A stretch of DNA of 64,000 bases, taken from Clarkia xantiana subsp. parviflora (taxonomy: Eukaryota; Streptophyta; Magnoliopsida; Myrtales; Onagraceae). This document shows, in pieces, positions 12,276 through 22,597 of this stretch (its first letter is position 1; each line of letters opens with the position of its first letter). The stretch is taken from contig JAPTYO010000007.1 in NCBI GenBank assembly GCA_036873135.1, positions 17,962,763 through 18,026,762 of the forward strand, in the 5' to 3' direction. The translations under genes were made by a program, and so were the position numbers. The notes below the pieces were generated by a model. It made no database searches. It worked only from the letters and a program-made list of their open reading frames with translations, and was not told the DNA's origin.

Positions 12276-13061
12276 TGTTTCGACCAAGTTATTGCGGATT
12301 GCCCGCTGAATAACTCGTCGAAGTCTTCGGGTTGGGTGCGAGCCAAGTCCGTTCTCTAAAGTCGCGTGCGGGTCTTAGCTTCGTCTTCTGAACGACGGTA
12401 AGTCCTTTGGGCTCTCTGGAAGATCGTCTGTCTGCACCTGCGAAAGGAGCATTACCAAGCAGTCCCCATGGAGAGGGGGGGTGCTTGGTGCGCTCGCTCC
12501 GACGATCAACATTAGTCGGCTTCTAGAGAGAGAAAGAGAGGGTTTTCTAGAGAGAGGTCAGAGCTTTTCCCATTCTCCCCCCAAAGTGACTTAAAAAATG
12601 ACTTGACAATGTTTACCCCCAAGGTGGCTATTTATAGGCAACCTTGGACCGTAAACCGGTTTTGACCCGGTTCGATGTGGAAATGTGAACCGGGATGCAG
12701 GGGAGAGCTTTGGGAAAAGGACTCTGACGCGCGTCTCAGGCGGCTGTCACGAGCGGGACGCGCGCGCCTTTGAAACATAGGTCTCGGACACATAGGAGTT
12801 AGTTAAAAATCGAGTCTCCTATACGTTCGGGACGAAATGGGGGGTGTATGCGACACCCCCCGGGTGTTGAGCTTACCCGGAATTCCGGGTAAGCTGGGGC
12901 TTACCCGGAATTTCCGGGTAAGCCCCCCGGGGATGTCGGGCAAGTTCGCGACTTGCCCGGTTTCCCCCGGTTAGCTCGAAATTGGGGAATCGTGAAGGGT
13001 CTTGCGCGTGTATGAGGTCCGAATAATTAAGACCGAGCCCGAATCATGCGTATATCCATCA
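12276..13061 (-). repeat. 3' LTR of retrotransposon 1 (786 bp)
   Basis: It begins TGTTTCG and ends CCATCA, and is nearly identical to 21745-22592. It is 62 bp shorter because it has two GC-rich hairpins (12870-12895, a perfect 26-bp palindrome, and 12898-12924) where the other LTR has four. Confidence 0.95.
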
Positions 13062-13073
13062 CTTGCCCCCGAG
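13062..13073 (-). other. Polypurine tract of retrotransposon 1
   Basis: On the minus strand the sequence directly before the 3' LTR reads CTCGGGGGCAAG. This is the expected purine-rich primer for plus-strand DNA synthesis. Element 2 has the same twelve bases at the same place. Confidence 0.8.
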
Positions 13074-13739
13074 TTAAATAACGGCTTGACCTTTGTTTAA
13101 CTCTATTCTAAGATAGGGTATACGCGTGATTCGGGTCGTCTGCTCACCTTGAGTTTTGACCTACCAAGGGTGGATACGCGCGGCTCAGGCGAATTCCGTG
13201 TCTTAGTTTTTTGAGGTGGTCATGCTTGACGACTGCACAAAGGGTTAGTAGCACAACGGACTACAAGTAATATGGAAAATGTGATTGTTTGGAGAATTAA
13301 GGCGCGAGCGCACATGAAATCTTTCGGGTTTGCAAGGTGAACAAATAAACATGGAATGCTCTTGTTACGACTAATTGTACCAAAATGATAATAAATCATG
13401 AAAATTTTGGCAAAACGTTTTTCATGCAGTATGATGGTTTCCGGGAGCCCGTCGTCCGAAACGGCCGTCTTGACGGCGAGGCGACGGTTTTAGTGAATGA
13501 TGCAATGCCGGGTTTGGAAAATCACATGTGACGGGCGTAATACGAAAAATCATAAACATAGTGTTTTCAAAAAGTTGAAACCATTTGAAATGACTTAGTT
13601 AAATTTAGCTAAGTCATTTGATGGTGAAAACCCAAGCTATCAACAATTTTAAAAATGAAGGGTGGATGAGAGTATACCTCTTGGATGTATGGTACTTACT
13701 GTGTTGTGTAGTCCACCTCCTTCATGATAGTTTATAAAA

Positions 13740-14943
13740 CTATCAACATTTGAATTGGTTGTGGTGAGAGTTTTGGAGGGGCTAAGGTAGTGATTTTAGG
13801 AATTCACTTTAGGGTGCTAGTGAGACCCCATTTTGGCCGGCCACCACCAGGAGTACCACCGGCGAGGTCAGGGCGGCCCAGCGGCGGCGAGGCGGCGGCG
13901 ACAGCGGCGGGAGCAGCGGCGGTAGCGGACGGCGGCTGCATCCTTTGCGGGTCGATTTCGAGCTCGATTCGACCCGTTTTCGCGTCCTTCTTGTCGAGTA
14001 TCGATTGGTAACGTCCTCCCCTCCCTTCTCCTGATGTTAATTAGACCTTTAGGGCTGCACATTTTGAATTTCAATAAGGTGCATGGTAGGTGTTTGATGA
14101 AATGCCTAAGTGAAATTTTGGCTTGATTTTCAAAACTTGTTTTTGGCTAAGCTCTAAATGTAGATAGATAGAGTTAAGGATAGTGAACTCCCTTTGTGAA
14201 GAGGTCCCTAGGTTCCGACCACCCGGGGGGGAATCGTGGAGGTTCAAAGTTGGACTTATTCGAGCGAAAAGTTCGAGCCTTTGTATCTTGATACGGGTGG
14301 CTTGATATGATGTCCCCTATGGTGATAATGCCCCCTTGATTGTTTGTGAGTGGATGACCATGCCCCCGGAGTTTAGATGATTGCGTGGTAGTTCGCGTTC
14401 ATTAGTGGCTTAGTTGACCCGAGTGTTCCTCGGATTGTTCGGGGAATAGTAAGTCTCCCCGTGACATGTAATAGGCTCGCTTAAGTGCATTTGATCTGCT
14501 TGTATGTGCCCCCGGAGCCTTGAGCCGTTTTGGGGATAAAACTTGATCGAAATGTGGTCGGATGGCATTTTGGTAATTATAACCAACTTTGCATGTCTTT
14601 GATTTCTTTAGTTCTTGAACTTGTCGCTTTGTAGAGCGCTTGAATACCTGTGTCACATTGCACAAATGTATGAAAATTTGATTAGTAGGTGGCCTAGGCC
14701 TTTGATGAGCGTAAGGATTTTTGACTCCCGAGCGGGAGGGTCCCTAGCTGTTTGCTCGCGGACAGTTGGTCCGTTGGGTTGGATATCCTTACAAAGGACT
14801 TTGATGAATGTGGTTGATGTGTTGCCTTGGTTTTTTGATTGAGTTGTGTATGGTTTTGCAGGGCTTGGTTGACGGGCTTGCAGGCGCACGACTTTGATAT
14901 TTAGAGTGTTCCTGATAGGAAACGGTTTCTGCTTCTTCGCACA
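13740..14943 (+). promoter_or_regulatory. Probable leader/promoter region of the antisense gene in retrotransposon 1
   Basis: A GC-rich patch with GCGGCG repeats (about 13840-13945) stands out from the AT-rich surroundings and is followed by about 900 bp without a good coding frame. The strand matches the antisense gene that starts at 14944. A TTTTGCAG acceptor-like site at about 14853-14860 suggests a 5' UTR intron. This is inference from position and composition only. Confidence 0.3.
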
Positions 14944-17276
14944 ATGAGTAAGTCTCATCCCTTTGTTTCGGATAACGTTGAGGGAGAGGTTGATGAGGGC
15001 ACCGTGGATTCCGATTCTGGGTCTCGAAGTGGTGTACTTTTGGGACCGTCGGGTGACCGCGTGATACTAGAGAAGACTCAGGTATTTTTTCCCAACAAGC
15101 TTCCGCGTTCCAAGTTTGACCTCTATGTCTCGACCCGGGGCTGGTGTCCCGGCCTAGAGGTTTTGTATCCTTGGGATGTTGTAAAGGGGGTTGAGTTTGG
15201 TCGGCCCACCGTTCCTCCAGCTGAGTACGAGGCAGTCTACCTTTCACAATTTCGAGAAGGGCTGCGGTTCCCCTACTGTCAGGATCTGGTCCGCCTTTGT
15301 CGATATTATAGGATTTCTCCCATCTCTATTACCCCACCAGGGTTTAGAGCTTGGACGTGTTTTCGGGTGCAATGTCATCTAAACTCCTGGGACTACTCGA
15401 TAGTGTTGTTTCGAGCCTTCTACCGCCTGGGTAAGGCGGACGAGTCTGGGATGTGCACCTTCAGCTTGCGTTGGCCTCATATGACCGAAAAGGGATTTTC
15501 TTCCCTTGGCTTGCGCAGGGCGGGGTGGAATACTGAAGCGCGATTTTGTGAACGGTCGGACACTTCCCAGAATAAATGGAAGTGTCAGTACTTCTTTATA
15601 AAGGATGCGGGCACGACTTGGACGACTTCTCACATATTGGATGCCGATCCCGTTCCACGCTTTCAGGAGTTCTCCGATAGAGATAAGGCCGCTTTGAAGA
15701 AGATCCACGCGGCGAATAGGGCGGGGGAGTACAGCCCCCTTTATCGTGCTTCTGACGCCGAGCTGCTCGCGGCGGGCATTCACGTACGTCCTTCGGGGGA
15801 GGAGTTGGTATGTTTTGAAGTTTTGTAACATCTGCTCTTGTTTCCTTGTAGGTTGGTTTCTTAACAGACGCCCCTGTTTACAGGGTGGAGTTGCAGGCGG
15901 GTCTTCTCAGATTGTTCCCGGCCTAGACGATACTCTTCCTGTTGGCCCGGGTATGGGACTTGTGCCTTTTAAAGGTTTTGTTGAGATTTTTCCCATGCTA
16001 ACATGTTAATGGTCTTTTTGTGGTTGTCTTTGTAGGCTTGGAATTCCCGACGGCGGGGGGAGTTGTACCTGTCGGGGAGCACGATGCTGACGTTCGTTTC
16101 CCGAGCGATCCTAGGAGGTTGACATCTGCCGGCATGCCTCTTGCTCCTTCCTGTGACAAAGGGAAAGGGCCTATGTATGCAGATTCGACCATGCCTGTCC
16201 CCCGGTCGGGGAGCGGGCGTTCAGTGGAGTTGCCTCCCTTGGCAGGTGACTGTGGTTGACTTCTTGTTGTATTGGTATGGTTTGCCTTCTCCTAATGTGT
16301 TTGCTTTTGATGTGTAGTTGTTCCTACTCCTCCGGCTCTCCGCAAGTCTGATTTGATTTGCCGGCTTGATCGGGATGTGTCTGGGAATGAGTGGCCTCCG
16401 TATTCTCAGTCTACTGTCCGTTTTCCCAAGGATGTTTCCCTGAGCACACCTGCTGTTGGTGTGCGTGTGGTTCAGCGGTCTGTTCCGCCGGCTGACCGCA
16501 AGACGAGTCCCCGGGACCCTGAGGCTGCGCTGAAATGTGTCGAGGACTCGCTCGCGCGCTTTGCTCTTGTATGTTGTTTTCCTTTTATGTTGGGTCTATC
16601 ACGTTTGTCTGGCTTCTTTGTGTGTGATGTGCTTGTGTTGTTGTTGCAGGTGAATGCCGTGATGACCAACCTTTCCTCCTTTGTTGTCGAGCTTGTTGAG
16701 GAGACGAGGGGTCTGCAGGATCGTCATGAGCACTTGTCTCAGGATGTTGTTGTGTTGAGGGAGAAGGCGCGCGCACATTCAGATGCTTCTTCCAAGGCTT
16801 CCGCTGATCTCAAGGGAAGTCAGGATTGTGCGTCTCAGCTGGAGGCGGAGCTATTTGCCCTACTGCGCCAGGAGAAGGTCGATGAGGAGGCGCATGCTGT
16901 GGCGCTGAGGGACACCAAGGAGTCTCACGTTGCCCTGGGTGATCAGCTTGGGATGATTGAGTTTCCTACTACAGCTGATTACCCAAAGCTTCTCGAGAAG
17001 GCACGTGATGATCGCATGGAGTCCTTCTCTGTAGATTACTTCAGGAGGGTATACTCTCTTGCCCCTGATTTTCCTTTCCAGAGTGCTGGTCCATATACTG
17101 GCTATGCCCTTGGGGCTATTGCGGGGATCCGAGCGGGTGGTGGAACGAGTGGTTTGACGGGACAGGTGTCCGTCCCTGTTGGTGATGATCGCCGTGGTGC
17201 TTTCAAAGGCCCTGCGCAAGATGTTTTTATGACTGACGCCTTTGGTTCTGGTGCTCCTGACGTTGGGTCAGGTTGA
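14944..17276 (+). CDS. Antisense five-exon gene inside retrotransposon 1 (putative gypsy-type transposon protein, Transposase_28-like)
   Basis: The gene runs opposite to the element's gag strand. Five exons, 14944-15807, 15884-15950, 16036-16245, 16318-16568 and 16650-17276, have GT/AG borders and join in one phase-consistent frame of 672 residues with no internal stop. The N-terminal third has the look of the plant 'putative gypsy type transposon' domain (Pfam PF04195): a PWD motif, then FREGLRFPYCQDLVRLCRYY and a following hydrophobic segment. The middle is proline/serine-rich and low in complexity. The C-terminal part (about residues 465-570) has heptad-like Leu/Val/Glu/Arg pattern suggesting a coiled coil (VELVEETRGLQDRHEHL). 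Its biochemical role is unknown; antisense extra frames are known from plant Tat-lineage elements. The family assignment is from memory of its sequence style, not a search. Confidence 0.72.
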
Positions 17277-17589
17277 TCTTTCTTTGTTTTTTCTTGTGTA
17301 TATACGGTTGCTCCCCTTGCATGGGTGAGATTTTGACGGGGTGCGTCTCGGGCTTGACTTTTTATGCTGGCTGGGTGCCTTTACTTTTCAGACCTGCCAT
17401 ATTATATATATATATGCCTGACATGAGATGTTAGAAAGATATAATACTTAGTATTATTTTGCATCTTCCTTTATTGCTGTCTCTATAACTTGTTCTCTTT
17501 TGGAAGAGTGTAGCTCTGTTGACAGGTCGATTTCCTTAATCCGATGGTTTTCCTTAGGAAATTGCATCTCTGTTGGTGGTGGGGTGCGG

Positions 17590-18355
17590 ATGAATTAGTA
17601 TTACCGGCACCCGTGGCTTTGTAAGGAGGATGATCCATGTTGAACTGCTTGTCTTCCTTTACAAGGATGTAAATAGATTAGTATGTTCACATACTTGATG
17701 CTGCGGCGAAGTGTGGATAGATTAGTACGTCCGACCCTTGCATTTGTTTGCGAGGGAGGATTCCTAATGATCCGTATGTCCCCCGACTTTTTGCAAGGAT
17801 GTGAATAGATTAGTACGTTCACATCCTTGTATTGCGGCGAAGTGTGGATAGATTAGTACGTCCGACACTTGCATTTGTTTGCGAGGGAGGATTCTCAATG
17901 ATCCGCTTGTCCCCCAACTTTTTGCAAGGATGTGAATAGATTAGTACGTTCACATCGTTGTATTGCTGCGAAGTGTGGATAGATTAGTACGTCCGACACT
18001 TGCATTTGTTTGCGAGGGAGGATTCCCAATGATCCGCTTGTCCCCCGACTTTTGCAAGGATGTGAATAGATTAGTACGTTCACATCCTTGTATTGCTGCG
18101 AAGTGTGGATGGATTAGTAGGTCCGACACTTGCATTTGTTTGCGAGGGAGGATTCCTAATGATCCGTATGTCCCCCGACTTTTTGCAAGGATGTGAATAG
18201 ATTAGTACGTTCACATCCTTGTATTGCGGCGAAGTGTGGATAGATTAGTACGTCCGACACTTGCATTTGTTTGCGAGGAAGGATTCCCAATGATCCGCTT
18301 GTCCCCCGACTTTTTGCAAGGATGTGAATAGATTAGTACGTTCACATCCTTGTTG
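17590..18355. repeat. 131-bp tandem satellite in retrotransposon 1
   Basis: About five full units and one decayed unit. The phrase AAGGATGTGAATAG starts units near 17795, 17926, 18056, 18187 and 18318. Each unit holds two stem-loops with the same loop core TAGATTAGTACG, one closed by GATGTGAA/TTCACATC and one by AGTGT..GGA/TCC..ACACT. The array lies between the convergent 3' ends of the antisense gene and the gag-like frame. Confidence 0.92.
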
Positions 18356-18712
18356 AAATTATTTTGTCTCCTTGCGTGCGTCGCGCTTCCTCTGTTTTGA
18401 ATACAGGCATGAGCTTCGCTTAGTCTTGCTTTGATATCTTTTTGATGGCTTTTCTTGTTGGTTGTCCTTTCTGCGTATAGAGTTAGGGCCTTTGTTGATG
18501 GTGTATGTGGCTTGTTCCTGGTTTTGGACCGGGGTAGCTTGCCATTACATAGTGATTTTTCCTACGCAAGGAGTGAACTTCATTAGTCTTTTTGTTTATT
18601 TACAAGGGATGTGCATGGATGGAGTCAACTGATCTCCCATCCTAAACGTTCTACTCAGTACTTGAAAAGTAAAGATAGAGTATGTGCATGTCATAGGGGA
18701 AGGATTATTCCC

Positions 18713-21694
18713 TTAGTGACGGTTTGATAAAGCTGGCTTCTCGCATGCAATGTAGGAGCGCAGAGCTCCTTGTTTGATCAGTTCCTCGATTCTGTTGCAT
18801 AGAGAGGGGCACCCATTCGTGCTGTGACCCCATCTGTTGTGGTAGTGGCACCACGTTTCTGGATTCTTCCCGAGGAAGGCAATCCGGATCTCGCTTGGAG
18901 GAGGTAAAACATCCTTCAGGATGGTCTTGAACAACTCTTCCACCTCTATGTTCAGAGGTGTATATTCGCCATCTTGGTTGTTGTTCATGTCCTGTCTTGC
19001 ACGCTTGTGTTCGCGCGCCTCCTCTTGTTCTGCGGGTGGGATAAACCACCCCAGCTCGTTTGCGACCTCGATTGCTGTTTCCATCTTCTCTTTCAAGTCA
19101 GCCATAGATTTGGTTGTTCTCCACCCTTGTGTTCGTCCAAAAAGGAGGAATGTAGGTGAGTTCATGTTCAGGAAAAAGGCATTGATCACGGCTGACTTTT
19201 CTGCCAAACTTGAAGTTGCATTTATGGCGAATCGCTTGAAGTAACTCTGGATGGATTCCGACTCCCCTTGTTTGATGTCCCATATGCTTGGGAGCATTGG
19301 GGTTTGAAATGCTGGGAGTCTTTCTCCTTTGCTCATCATTTCGTCAAATCGCATTTCAACTTCAGACTTGGAACATTGTCCCCTTTCAATGACTGCTATG
19401 TCCAGGCGGTTCTTGCATCTTAGGGCGTTGACATAGCATTTTCGTGCTGTCGTCTGATCGCCCAAGACTTCACCAATTCCTCCCCTTAGGCGGTATTTCA
19501 GCTTTTGATGTGCCGTTGAAGGCACCATCTCGTAGGGGTTTATCGTTGTTCTTCCGAGAATTCTGTTGTAAGCGCCAAGGCTCTCGACGATCACGAAAGT
19601 GATGTCGACTTTCATTGCGTTCCATCCTTCTCCTATCACAGTGGGAAGGGTGATCATCCCCAGTGGGTATGTAGCAGCTCCAGCGAAGCTTACTAACGGG
19701 AAATTTCCCGGCTTCAGGTCCTCTCTCTTCATTCCCAGCTGTTCGAGGACATTGATATGGAGGATTTCTGACGAGCTTCCTCCGTCGACTAGAATTCTTT
19801 TGACATCGAACCCGTTGATTTCCATCGTTATTACTAACGCGTCATCATGCGGGTAGACGATGTGTGCCATGTCTTTTCTCGAGAATCCTATCACGGGGTC
19901 CTCCTCTTCCGGTTTCTTTCTTTTCCCATACTCGGGGAGTGTGCTTGCCTGCGCAGCGTATACATCTCTTGTGTTGGAGACTTGTCCTCCTGCAGCTGGA
20001 CCACCATGAATGACATTAATAACTCCCCTCTTTTTAGGAGGGGGGTTGTCATTGGTCTTCTCTTTTCCTTTCTCCTTTGGCGTGAATTTTCTTTTCACCT
20101 TCTCAATCTTTCCCCCCTGGTCGACGTAGTGCTTAAGTCCGCCTTCTTGTATGATTCGATTGATTTGGAACTTAAGGCTTCTACAGTCGTCTGTTTCATG
20201 GCCGTTGACTTCGTGGCTTTCACACCACTTGTCTTGTTCCTTCCCCAGCTGGCCCTTTCTGAAACCGAATGGCTCTCTCCAGAGGTTTTGTTCTTTCATT
20301 TCTTTCAGTATGACACTCAGGGGAGCGTTCAAAGGGATTAGCTCAATGGTGTTGACGTCTGGATTCTTGTCTTCTTCAATGTTGAATGTTCTCTTCTGGG
20401 GCGGAGTCCACTGTTTTTGTTGGGGGGTTTGGTTCTGCTTCGGGGGGCCTGGCTTACTTTCATCTTTCTTGTTGCCGGGCTTAACCCACTTGTCCCGTGC
20501 TGTCATCTTGTAATGCTCAGCATCAATGTACTCTTTTACTCTTGCCACGAGCTCTTCCATTGTTTCCGCCGGTCTTGTAGAGAGCTTTTGGCCCAAGTCG
20601 TACCCGTGCCTGCCCAGGTTTCTGACAAAGGCGTGGATGATTTCTATCTCTGCGATATTCGTTTGGATTTCCGAGATGTTTTGATTAAATCGGATGTAGT
20701 AGCTTGCGAGGGACTCATTCCACTCTTGCTTGACGTCATCCAAGGCATTTGATCCTTTGATAATCGAACGTTCTCCCATGTAACGTTGGATGAACTTTTC
20801 TTTGAGGGACTGCCATGAGTCTATGCTTTTCTTTGGCAGGGAGAAGAGCCAGTGTGCGGCTGGTCCGCCTAACGTTTGGGGGAACGTCATGGCTATGTGG
20901 TGAGGGTTGTATGTCCTTCCCAAAAGCATTAGTTCATGTTGTTGCACATGCTCTATCGGGTCTCCCTTGCCTTGTTCATTGTTTTGGGCATACTTGCTTA
21001 GAGCATCGGCCTCCTGGTTTTCTTCTCGTGGGACGGAAGTTATGTCGAAAGTTTTGAAACTTTCTACCAACTCCTTTGCTTGTGTCAAGTATTTCTGCAT
21101 GTTTTCGGACTTTGCAGTGTACTCTCCTTTGACCTGGTTGACAACCAGTTGTGAATCACACTTTACTCGTAAGTGTTCAACCCCAACTCCTTTGGCTATC
21201 CTGAGGCCTGTTATCAGTGCCTCATATTCTGCCTCATTGTTCGTCGCTCTGAATGTCAAGTTCAAAGCGTACTTCAAGGGGTCTGAGCCGTCGGGTGGGA
21301 TTAGTAGTAATCCTGCCCCCGCGCCTCCGGTGTTGGATGATCCGTCCGTGTACATTTCCCAAACTTCTGTGGGTGGGACATTTGTTTGGACTTCAATTTG
21401 TGGCTCGGGCTCGATTCCTGTGAACTCTGCTATGAAGTCTGCCAAGGCCTGCCCTTTGATGGCTGTCCGTGGAGCGAAATGAATGCGGAATTCACTTAAC
21501 TCTACAGACCACTTCGTCAATCTCCCTGACATGTTTGGTTTTGCAAGGATGTGCTTCAAAGGCTGGTTTGTGAGGACCGTTATTTCATGCGCGTGGAAGT
21601 AAGGCCTTAGCTTGCGTGCGGCTATCACAAGCGCGTACAAGTGCTTCTCAATTGGTACGTAATTGACTTCATACTTGGCCAGTGTTTTGCTCAC
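18713..21694 (-). CDS. Rearranged Ty3/gypsy polyprotein: RNase H - aRNase H - gag - protease - gag
   Basis: A single 993-codon frame. Residues 1-90 match the end of a Ty3-type reverse transcriptase/RNase H (YVSKTLAKYE, LRPYFHAHEITVLT). Residues 112-236 are a second plant-type RNase H with its acidic set visible (DGSS, NEAEYEAL, CDSQL, EADALS). Residues 245-400 are a capsid/gag region, 491-504 a CX2HX5HX4C knuckle-like motif, 620-720 an aspartic protease with active-site VDGGSS, and 790-970 a second capsid-like segment ending in a knuckle (CHYHNRWGHSTNGC). The normal order is gag-protease-RT-RNase H-integrase, so the polymerase tail has been moved to the front. There is no ATG at the 5' end: the frame stays open into the primer-binding site, and 21694 is a GTG. 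The true start is therefore unknown. RT fingers/palm and integrase are absent. Confidence 0.85.
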   Translation of the reverse strand: MSKTLAKYEVNYVPIEKHLYALVIAARKLRPYFHAHEITVLTNQPLKHILAKPNMSGRLTKWSVELSEFRIHFAPRTAIKGQALADFIAEFTGIEPEPQIEVQTNVPPTEVWEMYTDGSSNTGGAGAGLLLIPPDGSDPLKYALNLTFRATNNEAEYEALITGLRIAKGVGVEHLRVKCDSQLVVNQVKGEYTAKSENMQKYLTQAKELVESFKTFDITSVPREENQEADALSKYAQNNEQGKGDPIEHVQQHELMLLGRTYNPHHIAMTFPQTLGGPAAHWLFSLPKKSIDSWQSLKEKFIQRYMGERSIIKGSNALDDVKQEWNESLASYYIRFNQNISEIQTNIAEIEIIHAFVRNLGRHGYDLGQKLSTRPAETMEELVARVKEYIDAEHYKMTARDKWVKPGNKKDESKPGPPKQNQTPQQKQWTPPQKRTFNIEEDKNPDVNTIELIPLNAPLSVILKEMKEQNLWREPFGFRKGQLGKEQDKWCESHEVNGHETDDCRSLKFQINRIIQEGGLKHYVDQGGKIEKVKRKFTPKEKGKEKTNDNPPPKKRGVINVIHGGPAAGGQVSNTRDVYAAQASTLPEYGKRKKPEEEDPVIGFSRKDMAHIVYPHDDALVITMEINGFDVKRILVDGGSSSEILHINVLEQLGMKREDLKPGNFPLVSFAGAATYPLGMITLPTVIGEGWNAMKVDITFVIVESLGAYNRILGRTTINPYEMVPSTAHQKLKYRLRGGIGEVLGDQTTARKCYVNALRCKNRLDIAVIERGQCSKSEVEMRFDEMMSKGERLPAFQTPMLPSIWDIKQGESESIQSYFKRFAINATSSLAEKSAVINAFFLNMNSPTFLLFGRTQGWRTTKSMADLKEKMETAIEVANELGWFIPPAEQEEAREHKRARQDMNNNQDGEYTPLNIEVEELFKTILKDVLPPPSEIRIAFLGKNPETWCHYHNRWGHSTNGCPSLCNRIEELIKQGALRSYIACEKPALSNRH

Positions 21695-21726
21695 GTAATA
21701 GACCGGGAGTTGCGCCCCTCCTTTTT

Positions 21727-21742
21727 CCCACAGACGGCGCCA
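21727..21742 (-). other. Primer-binding site of retrotransposon 1
   Basis: Two bases inside the 5' LTR the minus strand reads TGGCGCCGTCTGTGGG. The first nine bases complement the 3' end of plant tRNA-Asp as I remember it, and element 2 has a near-identical site. Confidence 0.75.
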
Positions 21743-22100
21743 AGTGTTTCGACCAAGTTATTGCGGATTGCCCGCTGAATAACTCGTCGAAGTCTTCGGG
21801 TTGGGTGCGAGCCAATTCCGTTCTCTAAAGTCGCGTGCGGGTCTTAGCTTCGTCTTCTGAACGACGGTAAGTCCTTTGGGCTCTCTGGAAGATCGTCTGT
21901 CTGCACCTGCGAAAGGAGCATTACCAAGCAGTCCCCATGGAGAGGGGGGGGGGGGTGCTTGGTGCGCTCGCTCCGACGATCAACATTAGTCGGCTTCTAG
22001 AGAGAGAAAGAGAGGGTTTTCTAGAGAGAGGTCAGAGCTTTTCCCATTCTCCCCCAAAGTGACTTAAAAATGACTTGACAATGTTTACCCCCAAGGTGGC

Positions 22101-22108
22101 TATTTATA
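22101..22108 (-). promoter_or_regulatory. LTR TATA box, retrotransposon 1
   Basis: TATAAATA on the minus strand inside the 5' LTR, in the right position to start a sense transcript running toward 21.7 kb. Element 2 has the same box at the equivalent place. Confidence 0.6.
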
Positions 22109-22341
22109 GGCAACCTTGGACCGTAAACCGGTTTTGACCCGGTTCGATGTGGAAATGTGAACCGGGATGCAGGGGAGAGCTTTGGGAAAAGGACTCTGAC
22201 GCGCGTCTCAGGCGGCTGTCACGAGCGGGACGCGCGCGCCTTTGAAACATAGGTCTCGGACACATAGGAGTTAGTTAAAAATCGAGTCTCCTATACGTTC
22301 GGGACGAAATGGGGGGTGTATGCGACACCCCCCGGGTGTTG

Positions 22342-22455
22342 AGCTTACCCGGAAATTCCGGGTAAGCTGGGGCTTACTCGAAATTTCCGGGTAAGCTAGG
22401 CTTACCCGGAATTTTCCGGGTAAGCTAGGCTTACCCGGAATTTTCCGGGTAAGCC
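22342..22455. repeat. Four-unit hairpin block in the 5' LTR
   Basis: Four successive near-palindromes built from CTTACCCGG and CCGGGTAAG. Only two are present at 12870-12924 in the partner LTR. Confidence 0.9.
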
Positions 22456-22597
22456 CCCCGGGGATGTCGGGCAAGTTCGCGACTTGCCCGGTTTCCCCCG
22501 GTTAGCTCGAAATTGGGGAATCGTGAAGGGTCTTGCGCGTGTATGAGGTCCGAATAATTAAGACCGAGCCCGAATCATGCGTATATCCATCACGTTA

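Larger units (their letters stand above)
12276..22592 (-). mobile_element. LTR retrotransposon 1, Ty3/gypsy (Tat-like), non-autonomous
   Basis: Two LTRs (12276-13061 and 21745-22592), both starting TG and ending CA, are flanked by the perfect 5-bp target duplication CGTTA (12271-12275 and 22593-22597). The sense strand is minus: the primer-binding site adjoins the right LTR and the polypurine tract adjoins the left. The sense frame carries RNase H, gag and protease pieces in scrambled order. No complete reverse transcriptase and no integrase is present, so the element must depend on a helper for mobility. An antisense spliced gene and a 131-bp satellite fill the rest. The LTRs differ by few substitutions outside a hairpin block, so insertion was fairly recent. 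It sits in an AT-rich repeat context. Confidence 0.95.
21745..22592 (-). repeat. 5' LTR of retrotransposon 1 (848 bp)
   Basis: It begins TGTTTCG and ends CCATCA. It matches the other LTR almost base for base, except for a longer G-run and four instead of two GC-rich hairpins at 22342-22455. It is flanked on the right by the target duplication CGTTA. Confidence 0.95.

Noticed and set aside
14653..15831. Minus-strand open frames opposite the antisense gene
   Set aside because: They overlap exon 1 of a better supported spliced gene and have no recognisable domain.
18921..21482. Plus-strand open frames opposite the rearranged polyprotein
   Set aside because: They are shadows of the 993-codon minus-strand frame, which has recognisable domains.
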